Shown: positions 24,154 through 37,171 of the stretch, in pieces
How the letters are laid out: each line of letters starts with the position of its first letter
Position numbering within the stretch: position 1 is the stretch's first letter
Origin: an uncultured Oscillibacter sp.
GTDB taxonomy: Bacteria; Bacillota; Clostridia; Oscillospirales; Oscillospiraceae
Direction of reading: 5' to 3'
Length of the DNA stretch: 63,148 nucleotides
Assembly: GCA_900770295.1 (NCBI GenBank)
Contig: CAAGJQ010000123.1
Span: forward strand, 1-63,148
Program-made: the position numbers and the translations under genes
Notes under the pieces: generated by a model
What the model saw: the letters and a program-made list of their open reading frames with translations, nothing else
What the model was told of the DNA's origin: nothing
Databases searched by the model: none

Positions 24154-25959
24154 ATGACAAAACAGAGCAATATCCGAAACTTTTCCATCATTGCCCACAT
24201 TGACCATGGCAAATCCACGCTGGCGGACCGGCTGCTGGAGAAGTGCGAAGCCGTCTCTCAGCGGCAGATGGAGAGCCAGCTGCTGGACAACATGGACCTG
24301 GAGCGGGAGCGGGGCATCACCATCAAGGCCCGGGCCGTGCGGCTGAACTACAAGGCCCAGGACGGGGAAGTCTACGAGCTGAACCTCATTGACACCCCGG
24401 GCCACGTGGACTTCAACTATGAGGTCTCCCGGTCTCTGGCGGCCTGCGAGGGCGCGGTGCTGGTGGTGGACGCCACCCAGGGCGTGGAGGCCCAGACCCT
24501 GGCCAATACGTACCTCGCCATGGAGCACGACCTGGAAATTCTCCCTGTGTTCAACAAGATCGACCTGCCCGCCGCCAACCCGGAGAAGGCCAAGCACGAG
24601 GTGGAGGACATCATCGGCCTGCCCGCCATGGACGCGCCGGAGATCTCCGCCAAAATGGGCATCAACATCGACGCCGTGCTGGAGGACATCGTGCAGAACG
24701 TGCCCGCCCCCACCGGCGATGTGAACGCGCCCCTCAAGGCCCTGATCTTCGACAGCCAGTACGACAGCTACCGGGGCGTCATCGTCTACATGCGGCTGAT
24801 GGAGGGCAGCATCCGCACCGGCCAGCAGGTGAAGCTGATGGCCACCGGCGCCACGTATCAGGTCGTCGAGTGCGGCCACCTGCTGCCCCTGGGCCTGGAG
24901 CCCTGTGACGCTCTGGAGGCCGGCGAGGTGGGCTATTTCACCGCCTCCATCAAGAACGTCCAGGACACCCGGGTGGGCGACACCGTCACCGACGCCGCCA
25001 ACCCCACCGCCGAGCCTCTGCCCGGCTACCGCCCGGTGCAGCCCATGGTCTACTGCGGCATCTACACCGAGGACGGCTCCAAGTACCCCGACCTGCGGGA
25101 TGCTCTGGAAAAGCTGCGGCTGAACGACGCGTCTTTGAGCTTTGAGCCGGAGTCCTCCGTGGCCCTGGGCTTCGGCTTCCGCTGCGGCTTTCTGGGCATG
25201 CTCCACATGGAGGTCATCCAGGAGCGGCTGGAGCGGGAGTTCGATCTGGACCTGGTGACCACCCTGCCCTCCGTCATCTACAATGTCTACAAGACCGACG
25301 GGTCTCTCGTGCGGGTGGACAATCCCCACAACTACCCGGACCCCGCCTCCATCGAGCACGCGGAGGAGCCCTACGTCAAGGTATCCATCATCACCCCCAA
25401 CGAGTACGTGGGCAACATCATGCCCCTGTGCCAGAACCGCCGGGGCGAGTTCAAGGATATGCAGTACCTGGACACGAACCTGGTGGAGCTCCACTACCAG
25501 ATGCCCCTGAACGAGATCATCTACGACTTCTTCGACACCCTGAAGGCCAACACCAAGGGCTACGCCTCTCTGGACTACGAGCTGTCCGACTACCGGCCCA
25601 GCGAGCTGGTGAAGGTGGACCTGCTCTTAAACGGAGACAAGGTGGACGCCCTGAGCTTCATCGCCCACAAGGATAAGGCCTATCCCCGAGCCCGGAAGCT
25701 GTGCGAGAAGCTGAAGGAGAATGTGCCCCGCCAGCTGTTCGAGGTCCCGATTCAGGCGGCCATCGGCGGCCGGATCATTGCCCGGGAGACCATCAAGGCC
25801 ATGCGGAAGGACGTGCTGGCCAAGTGCTACGGCGGCGATGTCACCCGGAAGAAGAAGCTGCTGGAAAAGCAGAAAGAGGGCAAAAAGAAGATGCGCTCCC
25901 TGGGCACGGTGCAGGTGCCGACAGAGGCATTTCTGGCGGTCCTCAAGCTGGATGAATGA
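24154..25959 (+). CDS. lepA: Elongation factor 4 (LepA)
   Basis: Ribosome-associated GTPase related to EF-G that influences initiation and back-translocation. The complete 601-residue protein has G1 AHIDHGKS, G3 DTPGHVDF, G4 FNKIDL, domains II-III and V, and the EF4-specific C-terminal domain ending in PTEAFLAVLKLDE. The ribosome site AAGGAGG is 9 nt from the ATG. It is enclosed by partial lepA copies on both sides (head 23919-23996, tail 26104-26184) separated from it by spacers of 142 and 144 bp. Because only this copy is full length, it must supply the function. In Firmicutes lepA often precedes hemN or hrcA; here minus-strand lipoprotein genes follow. Confidence 0.96.
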   Translation: MTKQSNIRNFSIIAHIDHGKSTLADRLLEKCEAVSQRQMESQLLDNMDLERERGITIKARAVRLNYKAQDGEVYELNLIDTPGHVDFNYEVSRSLAACEGAVLVVDATQGVEAQTLANTYLAMEHDLEILPVFNKIDLPAANPEKAKHEVEDIIGLPAMDAPEISAKMGINIDAVLEDIVQNVPAPTGDVNAPLKALIFDSQYDSYRGVIVYMRLMEGSIRTGQQVKLMATGATYQVVECGHLLPLGLEPCDALEAGEVGYFTASIKNVQDTRVGDTVTDAANPTAEPLPGYRPVQPMVYCGIYTEDGSKYPDLRDALEKLRLNDASLSFEPESSVALGFGFRCGFLGMLHMEVIQERLEREFDLDLVTTLPSVIYNVYKTDGSLVRVDNPHNYPDPASIEHAEEPYVKVSIITPNEYVGNIMPLCQNRRGEFKDMQYLDTNLVELHYQMPLNEIIYDFFDTLKANTKGYASLDYELSDYRPSELVKVDLLLNGDKVDALSFIAHKDKAYPRARKLCEKLKENVPRQLFEVPIQAAIGGRIIARETIKAMRKDVLAKCYGGDVTRKKKLLEKQKEGKKKMRSLGTVQVPTEAFLAVLKLDE

Positions 25960-26103
25960 GTTTGCCCTCTGCGAGCGTGAGCGAGCCGCCGCGGAAGCGG
26001 CGTACAAGCGTTTTGCGGAGCAAAACCTTGAAATCGACGGGCTTTGCCTGGCGATTTGAGTCCAATGCGGGCTCCCTGCAAAATCGAAGATTTTGTGGGG
26101 CGC
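25960..26103 (+). repeat. 144-bp hairpin-rich spacer element, right of lepA
   Basis: Starts directly after the lepA TGA. It contains GCCGC/GCGGC pairing, the hairpin CAAGCGTTTTG-CGGAG-CAAAACCTTG (26005-26030), which is the inverted counterpart of the left-spacer hairpin, and a 12-bp stem CCCTGCAAAATC/GATTTTGTGGGG with a GAA loop (about 26067-26098). Length and composition match the left spacer. Confidence 0.75.
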
Positions 26104-26184
26104 GGCAAAAAGAAGATGCGCTCCCTGGGTACGGTGCAGGTGCCGACAGAGGCATTTCTGGCGGTCCTCAAGCTGGATGAATAA
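26104..26184 (+). pseudogene. lepA: Second lepA tail: last 26 codons plus stop
   Basis: 81 nt identical to the end of the complete lepA (25879-25959) except for one synonymous C/T change and TAA in place of TGA. There is no start codon or ribosome site, so it is not translated on its own. The rho-independent terminator follows this outer copy, not the inner gene, which suggests that the outer tail marks the original end of the lepA locus. Confidence 0.85.
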
Positions 26185-26185
26185 G

Positions 26186-26220
26186 AAAAAACACCGCAGG
26201 CGCAGCCTGCGGTGTTTTTT
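26186..26220. terminator. Bidirectional terminator between lepA locus and lipoprotein gene
   Basis: AAAAAACACCGCAGGC and GCCTGCGGTGTTTTTT pair around GCA. A-rich and T-rich flanks make it work on both strands; it ends at the stop codon of the minus-strand lipoprotein gene. Confidence 0.92.
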
Positions 26221-27167
26221 TATCCCATAAACGGCCAGAAGGTCAGGCGGAGGACGCCTTTGCCCCAGTCGCAGCCGGGAAGAAATTCTGTCTCCACCTG
26301 AAAGGCATTGGCGTGGGCGCTGCGCATCCATGGTTCATCCGGTGCGGCCGTTCCCATAGAACAGATGACGGCAGTGTCGGTACCGCGCTGCTCCGCCCGG
26401 ATGCCCTCCACATACAAATTATTGCCGGAGACAGCACAGAGAAGGCCGGTATCCAGACACGTCAAGGTCAACTCCCCAATAGATTCGTCATAGGAGACCT
26501 CCACCTGGGGAAACGCGGCCTGCTCCGAGGTGTCGAACACCAGCTCCAGAGAATCAGCGCCGAGATAGACCGCTTCCAGGGAAGAAGCGGCGCCGCTTCC
26601 CGGCAAAGTCAGCAGTGTGCCTGTTGTCAGAGAGATTTCCCGTGGATAGCGATTCGCCATTGAAGCGCAGTACAGCCCATCCTGCTGTACAGGTTCCCCT
26701 GTACCGGCGTTTACCAGGGACCGGTCTAAACCGGCGGAGATGGTAACGGGGTAGCCCTCCTCGCCGTCAGTGTTCAGCGTGATGCTGCCCTGACCGGCGG
26801 ACAAGACCTCATCCATAGTGCACCGTCCTTCCAGCAGGGCGTAACAGTACCCGGTCTCCCCATAGACCCAGTCAAACCGGGCATCTTCGTCCGGGAGCTC
26901 CCCGGTATCCGTGTAGGGCATGGGGACGGACAAGACCAGAAAATTGCCGTTTTCCGCCCGAATGTCCAGCACATAGCGGTAGAATCCATCCGGGGATTGA
27001 TAGTATTCCCGAATGCGCGCCTCCGTCACCGGCAGAGCCAACTTTCGCCCGATGGTCACGGTCACGTCTGTGGTCTCCGGCGTCTGCGCATCCTCCACAG
27101 GTGCCGGGGCGGACACGCAGCCAGACAGGAGTGCCAGACAGATGAGCATCAGGAAAAAACGTTTCAT
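26220..27167 (-). CDS. Lipoprotein of unknown function
   Basis: A 315-residue protein with a lipoprotein signal peptide (MKRFFLMLICLALLSGC; lipobox LLSGC) and no further membrane segment. The rest is beta-rich and acidic with no recognised domain. The frame is open 89 codons upstream, but the ATG at 27167 has CAGGAGGTG and starts the signal peptide. It follows the BNR-repeat lipoprotein by 40 nt on the same strand, so both are likely translated from one message and may work together at the cell surface. Confidence 0.8.
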   Translation of the reverse strand: MKRFFLMLICLALLSGCVSAPAPVEDAQTPETTDVTVTIGRKLALPVTEARIREYYQSPDGFYRYVLDIRAENGNFLVLSVPMPYTDTGELPDEDARFDWVYGETGYCYALLEGRCTMDEVLSAGQGSITLNTDGEEGYPVTISAGLDRSLVNAGTGEPVQQDGLYCASMANRYPREISLTTGTLLTLPGSGAASSLEAVYLGADSLELVFDTSEQAAFPQVEVSYDESIGELTLTCLDTGLLCAVSGNNLYVEGIRAEQRGTDTAVICSMGTAAPDEPWMRSAHANAFQVETEFLPGCDWGKGVLRLTFWPFMG

Positions 27168-27207
27168 AAAGCACCTCCTGCGGCCGAATTTGCCTGCGGT
27201 CTGCGCG

Positions 27208-28647
27208 TCAGGGCATAGGTTCCCGGCTCCAGGTCTCGCCGCCGTCGGGGGAGAGAAACGTCTCCAGATAGCTGCTGCCGTTTTCGCCGATGGCCCGCAT
27301 GTGGAGCCAGACCGTCTCACCGTCCAGGGAGAGTCCCTCCGGGCTCCATACAGAGTCCGTTTCCGGCAGAGGCAGGTCGGCCTCTGACCAGGTTTTCCCA
27401 CCGTCAGCGGTGACGTATGCCGGGGCGCTGTCAAACAGCTCTGCGGCGATGACGGCGTGCTCCCCGTCCGGGAAAGCGGCCTTGAAGGGCTTCCGGGCGC
27501 CCTCCGGCAGAGGAGCGGTCTCCTCCCAGGTCTTTCCGCCGTCGTGGGTCCGATAGACGTAGGTGTCCATGCCGGCCGCGCCCTGCCCGATGGACAGCAC
27601 CAGCCAGCCGTCCCCGGCAGAGACCATTTGCAGGGCAGTGAACGCCGGTTTGAGGCCCGCCCAGGTCTCCGCTTCCTCTCGACCCGCCGGGTCCTGTCCT
27701 GCCCACTCCCGGGGTGCGGGAACGGCGGGCCCCAGAGGCGTCCACTCCGTCTCGCCGGAACGCATCACGCAGGGGACGCCGTCCCGCAGGGCGTACCGGT
27801 CCATGGTCCACAGCTGTCCTGCGGGAATTTGAAGCTCCACCGCCTCCGGAGCAAAGCAGAGCTGGGCGGACAGGGAGGCATGTGCCACTGTTTCGTCCCA
27901 GGGCGTCCCGCCGCAGGGGAGATAGGCGACGGGCAGAAGGTTGGTATCTTCTTCCAGTAAAGCGGGAGCTGAACCACAGAAATAGATGGGAGAGGCGTCT
28001 GACAGGGAGGCGATGATGTCGGCGGAGCAAACCTGACCGTCCAGAAGCGTGTAGTAGTAGATTTCCTGACCGCCGTGATAGAACCACAGCAGCTCCGTCA
28101 CACCGTCGCTGTCAAAATCGACCTCCAGGACATAGTTGGCACAGTCCGCCAGCAGCCGGGGCGTGCCGGTATCATCCAGCACATAGTAGTCGTAAGCGGT
28201 GTAAGCCGCGCCCCGGGGGGCAACGATGCGGAAGCCGTCATGGCCCAGAACATCGGTGAAGGGGGCCACACCATAGCCCTCCGTGTAGCAGCTTTCTTCC
28301 CGGCAGAACCGCAGCAGGTTATCGCCCCTGCGGATGGCCCAGTATTTCACACCGGAACCGGGACTGTCCTCCCAGAAGCAGATGACTTCCGTGCCGTCGG
28401 GCAGGGTCGCGTCACACAGGACCTGGCCCATGGCGTCGATGGAGACGACATCCGGTTCCATGCTCTCCCAGGGTTTATAGGGCTCCATTTCAGACAGCGG
28501 AATGGACAGTACCGTCACGGGCTCGCCTTCCGCCGCCGTCCGGGCGGCATCGGGCGTTTTCCCGGATGGCTCCCAAACCGAAGCCGCCATGGTCGAGCAG
28601 CCTGTCAGCAGCAGAAGAGAACTCAAAATTACCAGCCATCTGTTCAT
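27208..28647 (-). CDS. Lipoprotein with BNR/Asp-box repeats
   Basis: A 479-residue exported lipoprotein (lipobox LLTGC). The C-terminal third carries three Asp-box type repeats, DGGKTWEE, DGGKTWSE and DGGETWSRE, which are typical of beta-propeller sialidase-like or photosynthesis-stability-factor-like folds. The N-terminal half (QVLCDATLPDGTEVICFW and onward) is unassigned. No sialidase catalytic arginine triad or FRIP motif is visible, so a binding or scaffold role is more likely than glycosidase. GGGAGGCG ribosome site. First gene of a two-lipoprotein unit. Confidence 0.78.
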   Translation of the reverse strand: MNRWLVILSSLLLLTGCSTMAASVWEPSGKTPDAARTAAEGEPVTVLSIPLSEMEPYKPWESMEPDVVSIDAMGQVLCDATLPDGTEVICFWEDSPGSGVKYWAIRRGDNLLRFCREESCYTEGYGVAPFTDVLGHDGFRIVAPRGAAYTAYDYYVLDDTGTPRLLADCANYVLEVDFDSDGVTELLWFYHGGQEIYYYTLLDGQVCSADIIASLSDASPIYFCGSAPALLEEDTNLLPVAYLPCGGTPWDETVAHASLSAQLCFAPEAVELQIPAGQLWTMDRYALRDGVPCVMRSGETEWTPLGPAVPAPREWAGQDPAGREEAETWAGLKPAFTALQMVSAGDGWLVLSIGQGAAGMDTYVYRTHDGGKTWEETAPLPEGARKPFKAAFPDGEHAVIAAELFDSAPAYVTADGGKTWSEADLPLPETDSVWSPEGLSLDGETVWLHMRAIGENGSSYLETFLSPDGGETWSREPMP

Positions 28648-28742
28648 AAAAAAACGCCTCCCTCTTCAAGTTATGTTAACAAGAAAAGGGAGGGATTTCG
28701 TTACAAAGCAGGGAAAAAGCGGTGAAAAACTGAAAACAAAAG

Positions 28743-31028
28743 TTACAGCGTTTCCAGCGTCAGCAGCAGGATGCCTGTCTCCCGGTCCAGCCAGGAACAG
28801 CACAGATGCTTGTTTTTCGGGCCGCCGGGAGTGTCCAGGACGGCGGTATATTCGTAAAGGCCCAGCGATTCCACCTGGTCCAGCAGCGTGCTCAGCCGCA
28901 CAGCCCGCCGGATGGCTGTCCGTCCCCGGGTAGGCGTCTGATCCCGGAGATACCGGGCCGCCAGCGCCCGGTAGGTCGTGCCGGGGGGCAGCGGTGTCCC
29001 GCCCCAGCGGCGGCAAGTGCCGTCAACCGTGTTGACGGTCAGCACAAAGTCATAGCCCCGACGGACCAGGGTATCCAGAACTGCGGCCTGATACCGCTGA
29101 ACATCGATGCCGGAGACAGCGCAGAAGGCCGTGACATGGAGAGTATCCGGGTCCTCGGCCAGCTCCGCAGTGGTGTTTACCCAGACGGGCTTACCATCGC
29201 CGGAAAGAAAACGGTGCTCCAGCGAGACCGATGTCTCCCCGCGGTGAAAAGCGGCCAGCAGCGCGTCACGGCGGAAAAGCGCGTCGAACTGCTGGCGCTG
29301 TCCTTCGTCCGGTACATTGTCCCGCAGGTGCCGCAGACAGGCGTCAGCCGTATTGCCGAACAGCACCCTTACCAGATGGCGGCTGCCGCCCTTGGCGTCC
29401 AGAATGCGGTCCTCGGCCAGATCCAGCCGGGCGGAGGCCAGTACGCCGGGAATGAGTTTTTTCTGCCGGCCCTCCAGCTGCCGGAACCGCTGCGCGGCGG
29501 CCTTGCTCTGGGAGATGTCCTCACTCTTGCCCAGCAGGCGGGTCACATTGCCCGCTTCATCGAACACGCTCATCCAGGAGAGGCGGTACCACCGCCAGCC
29601 CTGGCCGTCGTAATTGCCCCGGTATTCCAGCGTTTCGGCGCCGGAGCGGATGGAGAGACGCTTTACCGCGGCGGCCAGCTTCCTCCGGTCGTCTGGATGG
29701 ACAACGGCTGCGCTGGACAGGGAGGTCCGGTAGTTCTGAATGACACGGGTTTTCCGATGGCCGGTGTCATTGTGGCGCTCGATACGGGCGGTATCCGTGG
29801 CCGGGTTATAGTCCAGACTGAGGATGCGGGACCGGTCCAACAGCAGATCGCACATTTGGGAGCGGAGCTGGAGGTCCAGCTGGGCGTTCATTTTGGAGGT
29901 CTGATCGAAACACACCACATACAAAAGGCAGGAACCGTCCGCCTGAAGCTGCCAGATGAGTTCCAGAGAGACACAGACCACCGTCCCCCCGGGCAGATGC
30001 AGGTGGCAGGTATGGCGCAGGGCCTCTCCGGAACTGCGGGCATGGGAGGCCTCGGCGAGCAGAGCGGACCGTTCCGGCTCCGACACACACCAGAGGGGAT
30101 CAGCTGCCAGACGCAGAATCAATTCCTCCCTGGAACACTTCAGCATGCCGGAAAAGTCCCGGCTGATCAGCAGGGGGGTCAGCGTTCCGTCCTTCTGCCG
30201 GAGCAGGCAGCGGCAGCCGGGCATATCGGTGAAGAGGGCTGTCAGCCGCCGGTGGTCGTCCGTCAGGCGCTGAATGGAGGCGGACATCTGCGCCGAGGCA
30301 CGCCGCCGCTGGTCAATATCCAGCAGCAGGGCGTGGATGGTATAGATCCCCTCCCGCAGCGGAAGAATATCCGCTTGAAGGGCCACCCACAGGGGGGACA
30401 GTCCATTTCGCCGCAGGCGGAACTCATGATCCACACTCCGGCCCTCCCGGGCGGCGTCCAGAAGCTCCTGCAAAAGAGCGGGCCAATCCTCCGCCTCCAC
30501 CAGGGCGGAGAAATCATCGCCGAACTGGTTGAGAAGCTCTGTCCGTGTCCAGCCGGTGAGGCTGCACAGCCGGGGGTTGAAGGACAGGCACCGGACTCCC
30601 AGACGGCTCAGCTCAATGACGGCCGCAGCCGCGGGGAGATTTTCAATAGACAGCGCGGCGGACTGCCGCTGCGAGTCCCGGACAGGTTCCAGAAGGCAGC
30701 AGACCATACCGTACATGGGCTGATAGCAGGTGACGGACAGCGTCTGCCCCAGATTGGTATCGTAGGAGAAGGAGGCGGCGGAGCCGGAAAACGCCACGGA
30801 TTCCAGCGGCTTCAGCTTTTGCAGGTACTGACTGGGAAAGCGGCGGGTAAACCGCTGGCCCTGAAGCTCTCCCGCCGTCATTTGCAGCAGAGTACCGGCG
30901 GCGTCGTTGGCAAACCGGCAGATCAGGTCCACCATGTTTCCCTGACCGTCGGTGATGACCTCCGCCAACAGGAAGGGAATGCGGCTGTGCTGAAAGGCGC
31001 TTGTGAACTTGTCCAGATGTCTGGCCAC
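28743..31028 (-). CDS. Large multi-PAS-domain protein without output domain
   Basis: A 761-residue soluble protein. At least three PAS-like segments can be seen: about residues 10-110, about 150-245 (LGVRCLSFNPRLCSLTGW, then HEFRLRRNGLSPLWV) and about 425-520 (VHPDDRRKLAAAVKRL, ending SEDISQSKAAAQRFRQ), with more PAS-like repeats to the end. There is no GGDEF, EAL, HD-GYP, kinase or DNA-binding domain. Relatives in this bacterial group usually end in GGDEF. It may sense a ligand and act through protein contacts. Promoter at 31059-31087. The start ATG has GGAGGGAATC upstream. Confidence 0.75.
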   Translation of the reverse strand: MARHLDKFTSAFQHSRIPFLLAEVITDGQGNMVDLICRFANDAAGTLLQMTAGELQGQRFTRRFPSQYLQKLKPLESVAFSGSAASFSYDTNLGQTLSVTCYQPMYGMVCCLLEPVRDSQRQSAALSIENLPAAAAVIELSRLGVRCLSFNPRLCSLTGWTRTELLNQFGDDFSALVEAEDWPALLQELLDAAREGRSVDHEFRLRRNGLSPLWVALQADILPLREGIYTIHALLLDIDQRRRASAQMSASIQRLTDDHRRLTALFTDMPGCRCLLRQKDGTLTPLLISRDFSGMLKCSREELILRLAADPLWCVSEPERSALLAEASHARSSGEALRHTCHLHLPGGTVVCVSLELIWQLQADGSCLLYVVCFDQTSKMNAQLDLQLRSQMCDLLLDRSRILSLDYNPATDTARIERHNDTGHRKTRVIQNYRTSLSSAAVVHPDDRRKLAAAVKRLSIRSGAETLEYRGNYDGQGWRWYRLSWMSVFDEAGNVTRLLGKSEDISQSKAAAQRFRQLEGRQKKLIPGVLASARLDLAEDRILDAKGGSRHLVRVLFGNTADACLRHLRDNVPDEGQRQQFDALFRRDALLAAFHRGETSVSLEHRFLSGDGKPVWVNTTAELAEDPDTLHVTAFCAVSGIDVQRYQAAVLDTLVRRGYDFVLTVNTVDGTCRRWGGTPLPPGTTYRALAARYLRDQTPTRGRTAIRRAVRLSTLLDQVESLGLYEYTAVLDTPGGPKNKHLCCSWLDRETGILLLTLETL

Positions 31029-31058
31029 GAGATTCCCTCCTTTACGATCGATGGCATT

Positions 31059-31087
31059 ATTATACGCAGGAGGAGCGCTTCTTGCAA
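31059..31087 (-). promoter_or_regulatory. Sigma-A promoter of the PAS gene
   Basis: On the minus strand: TTGCAA (31087-31082), 17 nt, TATAAT (31064-31059), about 30 nt upstream of the ATG. Confidence 0.8.
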
Positions 31088-31202
31088 TGAAATTTGCCGG
31101 ATTTCAGGAGAACGGGAAGAAAATAGGTGGACCTTTGCGAAAATGCACAAAAAGTAGTACCTTTCCCCGCGGAAAGTTCATTGCGAAAAAAGGCGGGAAA
31201 CA

Positions 31203-31231
31203 TTGACTGTTTTGGCAAAAACCATCATAAT
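31203..31231 (+). promoter_or_regulatory. Sigma-A promoter of carA-carB
   Basis: TTGACT (31203-31208), 17 nt, CATAAT (31226-31231), 50 nt upstream of carA. No attenuator-like hairpin or PyrR site is evident in the short leader. Confidence 0.75.
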
Positions 31232-31281
31232 ATGTTTCAACATGTAAAATCGAGAAACTGCGGGCAAAGCGGAGGATACGT

Positions 31282-32345
31282 ATGAAAAAAGGCTATTTGG
31301 TGTTACAGGACGGCCGGGTGTTTGAAGGTATCCGGTTCGGCGCGGAGGCCGACACGATCGGCGAGCTGGTGTTCACTACCGGCATGTGCGGCTACATTGA
31401 GACTCTGACGGACCCCAGCTACGCGGGGCAGATCGTCATGCAGACCTATCCCCTCATCGGCAACTACGGAATCATCCGGGAGGACTTCGAGGGCGCTTGC
31501 TGCGTGAAGGGCTACGTGGTGCGGGAGTACTGCAACGCGCCGTCCAATTTCCGGACGGACTGCGATCTGGATACCTATTTAAAAGAGCAGAACGTGCCGG
31601 GTCTGTACGGCGTGGACACCCGGGAGCTGACCCGCATCATCCGGGAGCACGGCGTCATGAACGCCGCGATCTGCGACGAAGTGCCCGCCGATCTGAAGCC
31701 GGTGGAGACCTACGCCGTGGTGGGCGTGGTGGAGGCCGTCACCTGTAAGGAGCCCACTGTCCATCCGGCGGTGGGGGAGGAACAGTTCAAGGTCTCCCTG
31801 CTGGACTACGGCGCCAAGAACAACATTATCCGGGAGCTCCAGAAGCGGGGCTGCACCGTCACCGTTCTGCCCGCCGCCACCTCCGCCGAGGACATTCTGG
31901 CATCAGACCCCGACGGCGTCATGCTGTCCAACGGCCCCGGAGATCCGGCGGAAAACGTCTATGAGATCGAGCAGATCAAAAAGCTCCTGGGCAGGGTCCC
32001 TATGTTCGGCATCTGCCTGGGCCACCAGCTGACGGCCCTGGCCGCCGGCGGCAAGACCTACAAGCTGAAATACGGCCACCGGGGCGTCAACCAGCCCGTC
32101 CGGGATGTGAACGGTGTCCGCACCTTCATCACCAGCCAGAACCACGGCTACGCCGTGGACTCCGACAGCATCCGGACCGGCCGCCTGTCCTTCGCCAACG
32201 CCAACGACGGCACCTGCGAGGGCATCGACTACCCCGACCTGAAAGCCTTTACCGTGCAGTTCCATCCGGAAGCCTGCACGGGCCCGAAAGACACATCCTT
32301 CCTCTTTGACCGCTTTGTGGAACTCATGAAAGGTGGTGACCGGTA

Positions 32346-32346
<1 letters not shown>
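31282..32346 (+). CDS. carA: Carbamoyl-phosphate synthase small subunit
   Basis: Glutaminase subunit that passes ammonia to CarB to make carbamoyl phosphate for arginine and pyrimidines. The N-terminal CarA-specific domain (residues 1-150: VLQDGRVFEGIRFG, ITDPSYAGQ-like TDPSYAGQIV) is followed by a class I glutamine amidotransferase with Cys245 in FGICLGHQ and the His/Glu pair in FHPEAC. The 354 residues are normal. GCGGAGG ribosome site. Its last base is shared with the carB start codon (TAATG). Confidence 0.96.
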
Positions 32347-36382
<4,036 letters not shown>

Positions 36383-36383
<1 letters not shown>

Positions 36384-37081
36384 TGGCAGTGGGCGGTGCC
36401 AAGATGACCGGCCGCGGCCAGATGTCGGAGGCCTTTTCCACAGCCGCGTTTCTCTCCGCCTCCGGCGGCCTGCAGGACGCCTATACCTATATCGCAAGGG
36501 GAGAGGTGTTCGCCAACGCCCAGACGGGCAATATCGTCCTTTTGAGCCAGAATCTGTTTCAGGGGAACTGGACCCGGGCGCTGCGCTATCTGATCCCGCT
36601 GCTGGCATTCGCCTTCGGTGTGGCGGCGGCGGAATACATCCGCCACCGCTTCCGGGACATGGACCGTATCCACTGGCGGCAGCCGGTCCTTCTGGTGGAG
36701 ATCGTTCTGCTGTTTCTGGTAGGGTTCCTCCCGGAGTCTCTTCATCTGCTGGCCAACGCCCTGGTATCCTTCTGCTGTGCCATGCAGGTGCAGGCCTTCC
36801 GGAAGGTCAACGGCTACGCCTATGCCAGCACCATGTGTATCGGCAACCTCCGCAGCGGCGTGGAATCCCTGTGCGCCTATCAGCGGACCGGCGATCCCAA
36901 ACTTCGTGGAAAGGCGGCCCGGTATTTCGGCGTGATTCTCCTGTTCGCGCTGGGCGCCGGCGCGGGAGGCATCTGCATCCAGCTTTGGGGACTGCGGGCC
37001 ATCTGGGCGTCCTGCGTCCTGCTGCTGGTGGGCTTCTGCCTGATGCTCCGCAGCGAGGAAACAGCAAAGACACGGGAATGA
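36383..37081 (+). CDS. DUF1275 (YoaK-family) membrane protein
   Basis: A 232-residue protein with about six membrane segments. The family signature near the N-terminus, GGLQDAYTYIARGEVFANAQTGN, is shown here as GGLQDAYTYIARGEV then FANAQTGN. Function of the family is unknown; transport has been proposed. The ATG at 36383 overlaps the carB-dapF TGA (TGATG) and GTGGAG lies upstream; a TTG 3 nt earlier and ATGs at 36403 and 36421 are alternatives. Probably the last gene of the car transcript, ended by the terminator at 37109. Confidence 0.88.
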
Positions 37082-37108
37082 GATGCGCGTGACCTCGATA
37101 TAGATACA

Positions 37109-37151
37109 ATTAAAAAGGAGGCTTGCCGCTACGGCAAGCCTCCTTTTTAAT
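37109..37151. terminator. Strong bidirectional terminator (car operon / thi operon)
   Basis: ATTAAAAAGGAGGCTTGCCG and its exact complement around a CTA loop: 20 paired bases with A/T flanks on both sides. It serves the plus-strand car operon and the minus-strand thi operon, which converge here. Confidence 0.95.
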
Positions 37152-37171
37152 TTACAGCAAATTTCCGGGAA

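Noticed and set aside
23997..26103. Interpretation of the lepA repeats as attachment sites of a present-day phage or integrative element
   Set aside because: Only lepA and 286 bp of spacer lie between the repeats; no integrase, phage or conjugation gene is present in the window.
28806..31157. 783-codon plus-strand open frame opposite the PAS gene
   Set aside because: The minus strand has PAS-like protein, a ribosome site and a promoter; the plus frame has none of these and a composition typical of shadow frames.
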